64,000 nucleotides of DNA from CAZUHB01 sp964620445 (GTDB lineage Bacteria; Planctomycetota; B15-G4; CAYZWU01), in assembly GCA_964620445.1 (NCBI GenBank), contig CAZUHB010000030.1, forward strand, positions 1 to 64,000. Direction: 5' to 3'. How positions within the stretch are numbered: position 1 is the first letter of the stretch; each line of letters opens with the position of its first letter. This document shows, in pieces, positions 16,764 through 25,937 of this stretch. The notes beneath the pieces were generated by a model, which was given only the letters and a program-made list of their open reading frames with translations, searched no databases and was not told the DNA's origin. The position numbers were made by a program, and so were the translations under genes.

Positions 16764-19262
16764 TTGTCCCGTAGAATTTTGCTCGCCCTGCTCTTCTTCT
16801 CGTCCGGATTCGCGTCTCTCGTGGACGAGGTTCTCTTCTCGAGACTGCTCCAGTTTTCGTTCGGCGTTTCGATCTTCGCCACGACCGCGGTGGTGGCGGC
16901 CTTTCTCGCCGGGCTCGGGCTGGGCGCCCTCGTTCTCGCCGCGCCTTCGCGCAAGGCGCGGCGGCCCACACTCGTCTACGGCCTTCTCGAGGTCGGGGTG
17001 GGCCTGGTCGTACCCCTCTTCCCTCTCGCCGCCAAGGGACTGACGCCCCAGATCGCATCGCTCTTCTCCGGGCTGGAACCGAACTCGTTCGCTTTCGGGA
17101 TCGCCAGGTTCGGCGCCGCCTTCGGAATCCTGCTCATCCCCTCCTTTCTCATGGGCGGTACACTTCCCTTCCTGGTCCGTGCAGCCGTGAACGAGGAGAG
17201 CCCCCGGCGCGCATCGGGCGTGGGCTTCTTCTACGGGATCAACACCCTCGGCGCGGGGCTCGGCGCGCTCCTTTCGGGATACCTCTTTCTTCCCGCGCTC
17301 GGGTACGGCAAGACGGTTCTGCTCTCGGCCGGAGTGAGCGTCGGCGTGGGTGTCGCGGCGATCGCGCTGGGGTGGCGCGAGGACCGTTTGCCGGCCGCGG
17401 CCGGCGGCGATCGGGCCGAGCCGATCGTCCCCGCTCCGGAGGGGGACCGTACACCGTCGCCGAACGCGGGCCGCGCGATCATGGCCGCCGCGGTCGGGCT
17501 CGGGGGGTGCATATCGTTGAGCTACCAGATCCTCTGGACCAGGGTGCTGATCAATGTTTTCGGCGGATCGGTTTACGCGTTCAGCCTGGTGCTGGCTCTG
17601 TTCCTCGGTGCGCTCGCCCTGGGCAGCGTGATTCTGCCGGCGCTTCTTTCCCGAGGGCGCAATCCGCTCCGGAGTCTGGCTCTGCTCTTTGCCCTGTCGG
17701 CCGCGGCCGCGGGGCTGGGTATTCTGATCTTCAGGGCCTGGCTTGGTCTGGACGGTCCGCTCGGCGACGCGTACAACCTCTACCCCGAGATGGGTGAAAC
17801 TTTCGCGACCACCTTCTTCACGTACGCGGCCCTGGCCGGCATCGCGGTGGGGCCGTCTGTTTTCTTTCTCGGGGCCGTGCTTCCATTCGCGGCCGGGATC
17901 TGGGCACGGAAAGGTACGCTCAGCCGATTCACGGGCCGGCTCTACGCGCTCTCGTCCCTCGGCTCGATCGCCGGTTGCCTGGCCGGCGCCTTTCTGCTTC
18001 TTCCGGTCCTGTCCGCCGAGGGGGGTATCATGGCCGGAGCGGGCCTCTCGCTCGCGATCGGCGCCGCGCTCTGGCTGAGTGCGCGGCACGGGCGGGGGCG
18101 GAACCTCCTCGCGGCGGGCGGCGTCGGTCTCGTTTGCGCCTCGCTCCTCGTGGCATCGGCTCTCTGGCGGCCCGGGTCCGAATCGACGGTGAAGACCGTT
18201 TATTTCGAAGAGGGTCCGGCGGCCACCGCCAAGGTCGAGAGCTTTCTGAACGACGACGGCGACACCATTCTGTCTCTTCGCGTCAACGGTAAGGTCGTGG
18301 CCACCACCGGGTTTCTCGATCGCCGGCTTCAGCTTCTCCTCGGTTACTGCGCCACCTTCAGCCACCGCGATCCCCAGAAGATACTCTCCGTCGGGCTCGG
18401 AACGGGCATGTCGTCGGGCGCACTGGCAGCCCACGGCCCGGCGCGGTTCGAGATCGTCGAGCTCTCCCGTTCCGTTGTCGGCGCGGCGGGCGAGTTCGGC
18501 GAGCACAACCATGACATCACCCGGCAGGGCGCCACTCTCGTTCTCGCCGACGGGCGCAACCACCTTCTCTTGACGGACGACAGGTACGATCTGATCGCGG
18601 CCGATCCGATCCATCCCTGGGTGGCCGGGTCGGGCAACCTCTACACGGTGGAGTATTTCAGGCTCGCCGCCTCCCGGCTGGCCGAGGGCGGGGTCATGGG
18701 GCAGTGGGTGCCCCTCTACCAGCTCACGGCGTGCGACGTGCGATCGGTGCTCGCCACCTTTCACGCGGTCTTCGACCATGTGCGCGTGTTCTACACCGGC
18801 TACGACCTGGTGGTCGTGGGGTCGAGAAGCCCCCTCTTCTTCGATCCGCTCGAATGGAAACGACGGTGCCGCGCACCGATCGTGGCGGACGATCTCGCTT
18901 CCATCGGGATCAGAGATCTCGAGGACCTGCTCGCCTGCTTTCTGTTCACCGAGAACGGTCTCGGCCGGTTCCTCGAAATGGGCGAGTTCAAGGTGAACAG
19001 GGACGCGAACCAGACACTCGAGTACTCGGCGCCGATGAGCCTCTGGAGGCCCTATGACACGGCCCTCATCATGGAACTCCTCGACGCTGCCGAGGGAGTC
19101 CATGCGCTGGCGCCTGCCGACCGTTGGCCGCTCGGCGTCGACCTCACCGCTTTCGAGCGGCAGGCGTCCTACGCCGACACGGTGCGCGCCTTCTTCGACG
19201 AGATCGCGCGGAACAGGCCGGGAGCGCGCAAACGATTCCGGGAGAGGATCGCCGATCTTTGA
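16764..19262 (+). CDS. membrane-fused spermidine synthase-like protein
   Basis: This 832-residue protein starts at TTG with AAGGA seven bases upstream. Residues 1 to about 470 are polytopic, with some 14 hydrophobic helices arranged like the membrane part of fused spermidine synthases. A soluble spermidine-synthase/methyltransferase fold follows: ILSVGLGTGMSSGALA is the nucleotide-binding glycine loop, FEIVELS the acidic strand end, and LVLADGRNHL and DLIAADPIHPW the active-site region. Known fused proteins of this type are widespread but their substrate is usually unproven; polyamine synthesis or export is possible. It stands alone, ending 15 bases before the convergent GT-C gene. Confidence 0.88.
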   Translation: MSRRILLALLFFSSGFASLVDEVLFSRLLQFSFGVSIFATTAVVAAFLAGLGLGALVLAAPSRKARRPTLVYGLLEVGVGLVVPLFPLAAKGLTPQIASLFSGLEPNSFAFGIARFGAAFGILLIPSFLMGGTLPFLVRAAVNEESPRRASGVGFFYGINTLGAGLGALLSGYLFLPALGYGKTVLLSAGVSVGVGVAAIALGWREDRLPAAAGGDRAEPIVPAPEGDRTPSPNAGRAIMAAAVGLGGCISLSYQILWTRVLINVFGGSVYAFSLVLALFLGALALGSVILPALLSRGRNPLRSLALLFALSAAAAGLGILIFRAWLGLDGPLGDAYNLYPEMGETFATTFFTYAALAGIAVGPSVFFLGAVLPFAAGIWARKGTLSRFTGRLYALSSLGSIAGCLAGAFLLLPVLSAEGGIMAGAGLSLAIGAALWLSARHGRGRNLLAAGGVGLVCASLLVASALWRPGSESTVKTVYFEEGPAATAKVESFLNDDGDTILSLRVNGKVVATTGFLDRRLQLLLGYCATFSHRDPQKILSVGLGTGMSSGALAAHGPARFEIVELSRSVVGAAGEFGEHNHDITRQGATLVLADGRNHLLLTDDRYDLIAADPIHPWVAGSGNLYTVEYFRLAASRLAEGGVMGQWVPLYQLTACDVRSVLATFHAVFDHVRVFYTGYDLVVVGSRSPLFFDPLEWKRRCRAPIVADDLASIGIRDLEDLLACFLFTENGLGRFLEMGEFKVNRDANQTLEYSAPMSLWRPYDTALIMELLDAAEGVHALAPADRWPLGVDLTAFERQASYADTVRAFFDEIARNRPGARKRFRERIADL

Positions 19263-19277
19263 GCCGTTTTCCCTTCT

Positions 19278-20933
19278 TCAACGGCGCAATTCGTCGAGGC
19301 GTTTTTTCAGGACCTTGCAGGCTGGGTTCTCGTCGACCAGTCTTTCGTATTTGTCGACGAGCTCCTTGCGCGTGGGGCGCCACGTCAGATCCTTTCGGCG
19401 GTAGACCTCGACTTTTCCGATTCGTCTCGCTCCTGTGCGCACGCGCTCCATCCTGTTCGCGAAGTGGTTCCTGTAGAGGCTGTCCGCGACGCGGGACCAG
19501 GAACTGGAAGCGAGATCGGTAAAGGGGGGATAGAGAAAAAAATCGGGATCCTCTTCTCTCAAATCCTTTTGCAGGTCGCCGAAGACGAAAAATTCCACCG
19601 AACCCGACCTGAGCGCCTCGAAATACCTGGGCGCGAGCCGATGAACGAGCATGGCCCTGTCATGAACGCGGCATCGGCTCGCGTAGCAGGTGAATCCGAT
19701 ATCGCGCAACCCCACGGTCATCTTCTCCGAGGTGTTCTCCACGAGGAACATGGCCTGGTGCAGCAGGGGCGGGGTGATGCCTTCTTCCACCTTCCGGGGA
19801 AGCCTGGTGATCCAGTCGCCGGGCTTTCGGGTCGTCGGACGGAGCTGGTTGTAGTCCGAGACCGAATCGTAACTCACGTTGGTGAATGCATGAAAGGCCA
19901 GAAGCGCGCAGATCACGACCGAGGCCGAGAGGCCGAGAAGAGGGCTCCGCGTCTCGAGCTTCTTCACGATCACGCTCGAGCCGAGCGCGATGACGAGAAA
20001 GAGGAGGGGCAAGGTGTGCATGTGAAAACGATAATTGGGCATCCAGTCGGGCGAACAGGCGATGAAGAACCAGTTGAACAGGAGGAGAGCCGCGATCGGC
20101 CACGCCTTCCTTCCCCAGCCGATGACGAATGCCGGCAGGGTGAAGATCATCACGATCGAGAGGGCGAGTCCGTGCCTCGCGAAAAAGTCGAGCAGGTAGT
20201 CGAAATTCCTGTCCTGGAACGGAAGGGCCATCTTCGAATAGAAGGTGTTCGGCACCCAGTCGCCGTAGTAGATCAGCCTGAATCCGAAGAAGGCGATCAG
20301 AAGGGCGGCCACGATGATCAGCGACTTGATGTTACGGGGAGCAAGGAGCCGCCTCCTCCGCGCCCTCTGAATGTTCTTGACCGCGTAGAAGACGAGCACG
20401 AAACCCAGGCCCTCGGGCCGCGTGAGGCACAGAAGGCCGAAGATCCACGCCGAGGCCGGGTGAGAGGTGTCGGACTCCCTCGAATCGGCCGACACGCCCA
20501 GGACGAGAAGGAACGCGAAAAAGGCGGTCTCCATCCCGGTGAACGTCCAGTAGCAAAAGAAGGAACTGGTCGCGATCAGGAGCGCGGGCAGGAGCGCGAG
20601 AATCTTCCCGTGGCGCGGCGAGAAGAGGCGAAAACACCAACAGCAGCACAGGATGGAACCGATTCCGCTCGCAAGGCCGATCAGTTTCGCGAAGAGGGCA
20701 GGATCGCAACCGATCGAGATCCCGATCGACGAGAGCAGCACCCAGCTGAAGTTCGAAAAACCCTCGATCCGTTCGCCGATGTTGAAGACGAGCCCATTTC
20801 GTTCGCAGAGATTCCGGGCGAAGGTGAACGAGATATATGCGTCGTCGACGACCTGGCGATACCAGTGGAGACAGTGGCAGACGAAGAACGCAATCGCGCC
20901 CGGTAGGCACAGCGAAAAAATCAGTTTCCTCAT
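19278..20933 (-). CDS. polytopic GT-C-type glycosyltransferase, AftB-like
   Basis: This 551-residue protein has an N-terminal signal-anchor and about ten membrane helices. The first loop reads VVDDAYISFTFARNL...GLVFNIGERIEGFSNFSW. The DDAYISFRYA...GxGLVFN pattern is characteristic of GT-C enzymes related to mycobacterial arabinofuranosyltransferase AftB, which use polyprenyl-phosphate sugars outside the membrane. The paired aspartates would be catalytic. A soluble C-terminal domain of about 170 residues follows. ATG 20933 is chosen because the hydrophobic helix begins there; the ribosome binding site is weak. The acceptor is unknown. Confidence 0.78.
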   Translation of the reverse strand: MRKLIFSLCLPGAIAFFVCHCLHWYRQVVDDAYISFTFARNLCERNGLVFNIGERIEGFSNFSWVLLSSIGISIGCDPALFAKLIGLASGIGSILCCCWCFRLFSPRHGKILALLPALLIATSSFFCYWTFTGMETAFFAFLLVLGVSADSRESDTSHPASAWIFGLLCLTRPEGLGFVLVFYAVKNIQRARRRRLLAPRNIKSLIIVAALLIAFFGFRLIYYGDWVPNTFYSKMALPFQDRNFDYLLDFFARHGLALSIVMIFTLPAFVIGWGRKAWPIAALLLFNWFFIACSPDWMPNYRFHMHTLPLLFLVIALGSSVIVKKLETRSPLLGLSASVVICALLAFHAFTNVSYDSVSDYNQLRPTTRKPGDWITRLPRKVEEGITPPLLHQAMFLVENTSEKMTVGLRDIGFTCYASRCRVHDRAMLVHRLAPRYFEALRSGSVEFFVFGDLQKDLREEDPDFFLYPPFTDLASSSWSRVADSLYRNHFANRMERVRTGARRIGKVEVYRRKDLTWRPTRKELVDKYERLVDENPACKVLKKRLDELRR

Positions 20934-21183
20934 CTTTCGCCCCGGGGCTTCTCCAGCATGACCACCGTGTACTCGTGACGAGGGCGTTCGCCCGCGACGC
21001 AAAGGCGCCTCGATCTCCATGATTTTTCTAACATCATTTTCCCGCAATTACCATCTTGCCGCTCCCGGCCCGGGGACTTTGCCCGTTGCGTCAGCCACCG
21101 GATCGAGGATCGATAATTGGTTTGAACCCGAACCGCGGCTGTGGTAGTTCTGGTTCCCCTGACTACCGGGCGTTTCCGATTCC

Positions 21184-22698
21184 GTGATCTCGATCGAGGC
21201 GCATCCCTTGCAGCACTCTGCCTGTTCCACACCGGTATCGAAAAATCTGCGAGGCCTTTTGTTTCTGGGGGCCGCCTTTTTTCTGCTCGCCGCGCTCTGC
21301 CTGTTTGCCTTCAGGCTCGCCTACCCCTTCGAGCTGGAGTGGCAGGAAGGCGGGATGGTCGACCATGTGATCCAGCTCGACGAGGGCAAATCCCTTTATC
21401 CCGAACCGTCGGCCAGGTTCATTCCTTTTATCTATCCGCCTTTCTACTCGATCGTGACCTGGGTTTTTTCGCAGGTTCTGTCGGTGAGCTTTTTGACGGG
21501 ACGCCTCGTTTCCGTCCTGGCCTCCCTGGGAACGGCCTGGCTCATCTTCGCGGCCGTGAAAGGCCGGACCCGATCGGTCTTCTGGGGCTTCGTGGCGGGC
21601 AGCTTCTTTTTCGCCATCTATCCTGTCACGGCATTCTGGTTCGATCTGATCAGGGTCGACTCGCTCGCCCTCTTCCTCATCGTGGCCGCTTTCGGTCTTT
21701 CGCGCCGGGACGGCCCCTGGGCGCCGGCGGCGGCGGCGGTCTGTCTCGTTCTGGCTTTTTTTACGAAGCAGACCGCGGCTGTTTTCGTTCTCCTTGCGGC
21801 TCTTTATTACGTGGCCGCCTCTTTTCGAAAGTTTCTCTGTTTTACGGTCACCGCCGCCCTGCTCATCGGCGCCGTCGCGCTCCTGGCGGGAGCCGAGGGG
21901 CGGCAGATGTTCATCTATTACGTGTTTACCGTTCCGGCGCACCACGGGGTGGAGATGGGACGTGCGAAGATCTTCTTCCTCAACGACCTCATCGCCAAGA
22001 TACCCTTCCTCCTCGCCCTGCTCGTTTTCCTGTCGGCGCCCGATTGGTCCGGTTTCAAGAAGTCGTGGGCCAAGCTGAGAAAGAGCTCTCTGCCCTACTT
22101 CCTGGCAGCGGCCGCGGTGTCATCCTTCCTGACCCGATTGCACTGGGGAAGCGCCGCGAACGCCCGGATCCACGTCTACGTCTTCGTTGTGGTGGCGGTC
22201 TTTTCCCTGATGACCTCCCAACGCCTCGAGCGGCTTCGGGAACTCTCGGGAGGCGTCTTCGCGCTACTTCTGCTTCAGCTGGCGGTCTTTGCATACAATC
22301 CGGTCGCGATGATACCGACGGCCGACGATCGGGCCGCGGGCGAACGGTTCCTGAACACGGTCAGAGAGATCGGCGGAAGAGTGCTCATTCCGGACCACGG
22401 TTTTTACGCGACACTGGCGGGGAAGGAGAGGTCCTACCACTCGATGGCGTTCTTCGACATCCAGAGGCAGAACGAGCGCGACGACTTTTCCACGAAAGCG
22501 GCCGCCCGAATTCAACAGAAACTGCAGACCCACTACTGGAACGCGGTCATCGTCGATCCCGATCGACAGCGGCCGTTCGTGACAATGCTCGAGCGGCACT
22601 ACGTCAAGAGCCGGCGAGTCTTCTCGGACAATGAATCCTTTTTCACTTCCTCGGGGCTGCGAACGCGGCCCGAATGGATCTACCGGCCCCGGCGATGA
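21184..22698 (+). CDS. polytopic membrane protein, GT39/GT-C-like
   Basis: This 504-residue protein starts at GTG and has about ten membrane helices. It has an acidic first periplasmic loop (FELEWQEGGMVDHVIQ) and then YPPFYSI, typical of GT-C family sugar transferases or related dolichyl-phosphate-mannose-type proteins. A soluble C-terminal part follows. No ribosome binding site is obvious before the GTG. It is divergent from the AftB-like gene across 250 bp, suggesting two cell-surface glycan enzymes under shared control. The family assignment is by topology and loop motif only. Confidence 0.65.
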   Translation: MISIEAHPLQHSACSTPVSKNLRGLLFLGAAFFLLAALCLFAFRLAYPFELEWQEGGMVDHVIQLDEGKSLYPEPSARFIPFIYPPFYSIVTWVFSQVLSVSFLTGRLVSVLASLGTAWLIFAAVKGRTRSVFWGFVAGSFFFAIYPVTAFWFDLIRVDSLALFLIVAAFGLSRRDGPWAPAAAAVCLVLAFFTKQTAAVFVLLAALYYVAASFRKFLCFTVTAALLIGAVALLAGAEGRQMFIYYVFTVPAHHGVEMGRAKIFFLNDLIAKIPFLLALLVFLSAPDWSGFKKSWAKLRKSSLPYFLAAAAVSSFLTRLHWGSAANARIHVYVFVVVAVFSLMTSQRLERLRELSGGVFALLLLQLAVFAYNPVAMIPTADDRAAGERFLNTVREIGGRVLIPDHGFYATLAGKERSYHSMAFFDIQRQNERDDFSTKAAARIQQKLQTHYWNAVIVDPDRQRPFVTMLERHYVKSRRVFSDNESFFTSSGLRTRPEWIYRPRR

Positions 22699-22769
22699 CA
22701 GGCCGCCCCCCGGAGCGGCCCGCGATCGTCCAGGAGGGATAACCATTTCAGATCGGAGGCGAAAGTACC

Positions 22770-25694
22770 GTGTATAGAGTCTCATCAGTCATCCTTGTCG
22801 GCGCCGTCATCCTTTGTTTCGTATCGGCAGCGGTCTCAACAGCAGCCGGGCAGAATTCCGTTGCCGCGCTGCGCCCGGAAAAGGACGCGTCCTGGCCCGA
22901 TCCGGCGCGGACGGACTGGCTGATCGACCCCGAACCGTTCGAGGCCGGGGTTTTTCGCAGCCGGGCGGCCGAGGGTGGGGGAGGCGGTGATGAAATCGTC
23001 CTCTCCAACGGATTGATCCGGCGCACCCTGCGCCTCGGTCCGAACGTGGCCACCGTCGGATTGGACAACCTCATGACGGGCGATGCGCTCCTGCGCGGGG
23101 TCAAACCCGAGGCGCGCGTCACCATCGACGGGATCGAGTTCGAGGTGGGAGGGCTCAAGGGACAGAAGAACTACGCCTTCGTCAGGCCCGAGTGGGTCGA
23201 TCGGCTCACCGCCGATCCGGCGGCCTTCCGCCTCGTGCGGTTCGAGGTCGGCGCCCCGGCGGAACGCTTGGCCTGGAAGCGTGTGCGTCACCACGCACCC
23301 GATGCGGCATGGCCGCCCCGCGGTGTTTGGTTGCGCATGGATTATCGATTGCCCGAGGAAGCGGTGATCAAGAAATCGGTCGCGCCGCAGCCGAGCGCGT
23401 CGGGCCGGCGGCTTCTGATCGCGGACGCCTTCGAGGAGCTCTCGAGGGAGTGGTCCGTTCATGTCTCGGACGCCCACCCGCGCGGTTCGTTCGAGAACGA
23501 GGGGAAGGCGGGCGAGATCTACACGCCGGCGAACACCGCTGTTTTTGCCCAGCGCTCCCTTCCGCCCGAGACGCGCGTCGTCGAGGCGGTGATCGACACG
23601 GGCACCGATCGGAGCGCGAGCTGGGGACCGGGCATCGCTCTCGTCTGGGAGGGGCGCGTGGTCAAGTTCAACCTCCGGCCGGGGGGCGATGGTTACGATG
23701 GGGCTGCCATGTTCGGTCTGTTCGACGGCCGCCGCGAGAACCCGCGGGCCGGCGGCCGGATCAAGCTCGACCTGAGCCGGCCCTGGCGCTTGCGCCTGCG
23801 CATTGAAGGGAACGTCCTCTTCTGCGAGGCGAAACCCCGGGCCGGTTCGTGGAAGACCTATGCCACGGTCCCCCTCGAATCGGAACTCGGCCCGCCCCGC
23901 GCCGTGCGCGTGGGCAAGCTCGACAGGACGGGCGGCGCCGGCGATCACAGCGCCCCGGGGGATCTCGTCCGACTGCGCGTGATCGAATTCGCCGCGTACA
24001 GCGGCCTCGAGAAGGAGGCGCTCGCCGCCCTCGAAAGGGAGATGGCCGAGCTGCGCAAGATAACCCTGTCCGTGCACTACGAGCTCTATGACGGGATACC
24101 GCTCCTGTCGAAGTGGATTTCGCTTCACAACGGGAGCGACAGGGAGGTCCGTCTCGATCGCTTCACGAGCGAGATTCTGGCGGCCGTCGAGTACGGCTCC
24201 GCCGTGGAGGACCGCGGCATCCGGTTCAGTCCGCCGAACATACACGTGGAGACCGACTATTCTTTCAGCGGCATGACGGCCGCGAACACGAGCCGCTTCT
24301 CGGTTCACTGGGTGTCCGATCCGGACTACTCGACCCAGGTCAACTACCTGCGCCGCAATCCGTGCCTGCTCGAGGTGCGGCCCACCGTGGGCCCGGCTCG
24401 GACGGTCCCGCCGGGGGAGAGCTTCGAGTCGTTCCGCGCGTTCATTCTCCTGCGCGACTCGACAGACCGGGAACGCAATGGCCTCGCCCAGCGCCGCATG
24501 TACCGCACGATCGCGCCGTGGGTGACGGAGAATCCGCTCATGATGCACGTGCGATTCGCCGACTGGAAGACCGTGAAGAACGCCATCGATCAGTGCGCGG
24601 CGGTCGGATTCGAGATGGTGATCCTCACCTTCGGCAGCGGCTTCAACATCGAGAATGACAGCCCCGATTACATCGCGGAGATGAAGCGCTACGCCGACTA
24701 CGCGGGCGCAAAGGGGATCGAGATCGGCGGTTACTCGCTGCTCGCCTCGCGCCGCGTGGGAGGCGGCCACGACGTGGTCATGCCGCCCGGAGAGCGCCCG
24801 ACCTTCGGCAATTCGCCCTGCTTGCACAGCGGGTGGGGGCAGGAATATTTCGGCAAACTCTACGCCTTCTACGAAAAAACGGGTTTTCGACTCCTCGAGC
24901 ACGACGGATCATATCCGGGCGACGTTTGCATCGCCGACCACCACCCGGGACATCGCGGTTTCGACGACTCGCGATGGAACCAGTGGAGAAAGATCTCCGA
25001 CTTCTACAAGTGGTGCCGCGGCTCGGGCATCTATCTCAATGTGCCCGATTACTATTATCTGGCCGGCTCGACGAAGTGCGGCATGGGCTACAGGGAGGTG
25101 AACTGGTCGCTGCCGCGCGATGAGCAGGTGATCCACACGCGGCAGAACATCTTCGACGGCACATGGCAGAAGACGCCCAGCATGGGGTGGATGTTCGTGC
25201 CCCTCACCCAGTACCACGGGGGCGGCGCGGCGGCCACGATCGAGCCGCTCGACGAGCATCGCGATCACTACGAACGCATGCTCTACTCGAATCTCGCCCT
25301 CGGCGTGCAGGCCTGCTATCGCGGCCCGCGTCTCTTCGATACCGACCGCACCAGGGATCTCGTGAAGAAATGGGTCGACTGGTACAGGAAGTACCGCGCC
25401 ATCCTGGAAAGCGATATGATCCACGGCCGTCGCGCCGACGCACGCGGCATCGACTGGATGCTTCACGTCAATCCGAGGCTGGAGACGAAGGGCATGCTCG
25501 TCCTCTTCAATCCCCTGGCCGAGCCGGTCGATGAAACGGTGCGCGTCGACCTCTACTACACGGGGCTCACCGATACGGCGCGCGTCCGCGAGCAGGAGGG
25601 CGGCTACCGGTCCTACACGCTGGACAGGAAATACCGCATCGACGTGCCCGTGAAAATGGCCGCCCGTTCGATGACGTGGTTTGTTATCGAATAG
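22770..25694 (+). CDS. secreted GH36-like glycoside hydrolase with inserted domain
   Basis: This 974-residue exported protein starts at GTG 22770, preceded by GGAGG. An N-terminal beta-sandwich (about 75-205) resumes near 430 with SVHYELYDGIPLLSKWISLHN, a hallmark of the GH36/alpha-galactosidase superfamily. A (beta/alpha)8-like region follows at about 590-880, with EMVILTFGSGFN and LLEHDGSYPGD; the aspartate in the latter is a candidate nucleophile. Between them, residues 213-412 look like a concanavalin-type lectin/glucanase fold (ADAFEELSREW...GPGIALVWEGRVVKFNLR), an unusual insertion. Canonical KxD catalytic motifs are not obvious, so substrate and activity are uncertain. Confidence 0.75.
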   Translation: MYRVSSVILVGAVILCFVSAAVSTAAGQNSVAALRPEKDASWPDPARTDWLIDPEPFEAGVFRSRAAEGGGGGDEIVLSNGLIRRTLRLGPNVATVGLDNLMTGDALLRGVKPEARVTIDGIEFEVGGLKGQKNYAFVRPEWVDRLTADPAAFRLVRFEVGAPAERLAWKRVRHHAPDAAWPPRGVWLRMDYRLPEEAVIKKSVAPQPSASGRRLLIADAFEELSREWSVHVSDAHPRGSFENEGKAGEIYTPANTAVFAQRSLPPETRVVEAVIDTGTDRSASWGPGIALVWEGRVVKFNLRPGGDGYDGAAMFGLFDGRRENPRAGGRIKLDLSRPWRLRLRIEGNVLFCEAKPRAGSWKTYATVPLESELGPPRAVRVGKLDRTGGAGDHSAPGDLVRLRVIEFAAYSGLEKEALAALEREMAELRKITLSVHYELYDGIPLLSKWISLHNGSDREVRLDRFTSEILAAVEYGSAVEDRGIRFSPPNIHVETDYSFSGMTAANTSRFSVHWVSDPDYSTQVNYLRRNPCLLEVRPTVGPARTVPPGESFESFRAFILLRDSTDRERNGLAQRRMYRTIAPWVTENPLMMHVRFADWKTVKNAIDQCAAVGFEMVILTFGSGFNIENDSPDYIAEMKRYADYAGAKGIEIGGYSLLASRRVGGGHDVVMPPGERPTFGNSPCLHSGWGQEYFGKLYAFYEKTGFRLLEHDGSYPGDVCIADHHPGHRGFDDSRWNQWRKISDFYKWCRGSGIYLNVPDYYYLAGSTKCGMGYREVNWSLPRDEQVIHTRQNIFDGTWQKTPSMGWMFVPLTQYHGGGAAATIEPLDEHRDHYERMLYSNLALGVQACYRGPRLFDTDRTRDLVKKWVDWYRKYRAILESDMIHGRRADARGIDWMLHVNPRLETKGMLVLFNPLAEPVDETVRVDLYYTGLTDTARVREQEGGYRSYTLDRKYRIDVPVKMAARSMTWFVIE

Positions 25695-25700
25695 GGGGAG

Positions 25701-25937
25701 CTAGTCCTGAGCCGGTGACTCGTCCCGCTGCACGCGGCGTTCGAGGATCCACTCGAGCTGTGCGTCGAGCTGGGCCATCACCGCCGGGGTCGCCCGGTCA
25801 GTCTTGTGAAGGATGGCGGCCACGTCGCTCTTCGCCGCGGTGCGCTCCGCCTCTCTCGACGTCGACGCGCACCCCGCCGCACAGAGGAGGAGAAGGGCCA
25901 GACAGAGGACGGAGGGGAATCCCTTGAGCGCTTTCAT
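25701..25937 (-). CDS. small lipoprotein at end of pilus operon
   Basis: This 78-residue protein has a lipoprotein signal with lipobox CAAGC, so the mature protein begins at Cys23. The remainder is short and charged (TSREAERTAAKSDVAAIL). It overlaps the secretin gene by four bases and ends the pilus operon. Small lipoproteins next to secretins often act as pilotins, but this one shows no recognisable pilotin fold, so that role is only suggested. Confidence 0.7.
   Translation of the reverse strand: MKALKGFPSVLCLALLLLCAAGCASTSREAERTAAKSDVAAILHKTDRATPAVMAQLDAQLEWILERRVQRDESPAQD

Noticed and set aside
16704..19103. Long antisense frame over the spermidine synthase gene
   Set aside because: It is the mirror of a well-supported gene, lacks any domain and is rich in Arg/Gly/Glu repeats, as expected of GC-rich shadow frames. 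The same applies to 3768-5417, 22836-24902, 26324-28519, 33124-35208 and 37680-40037.
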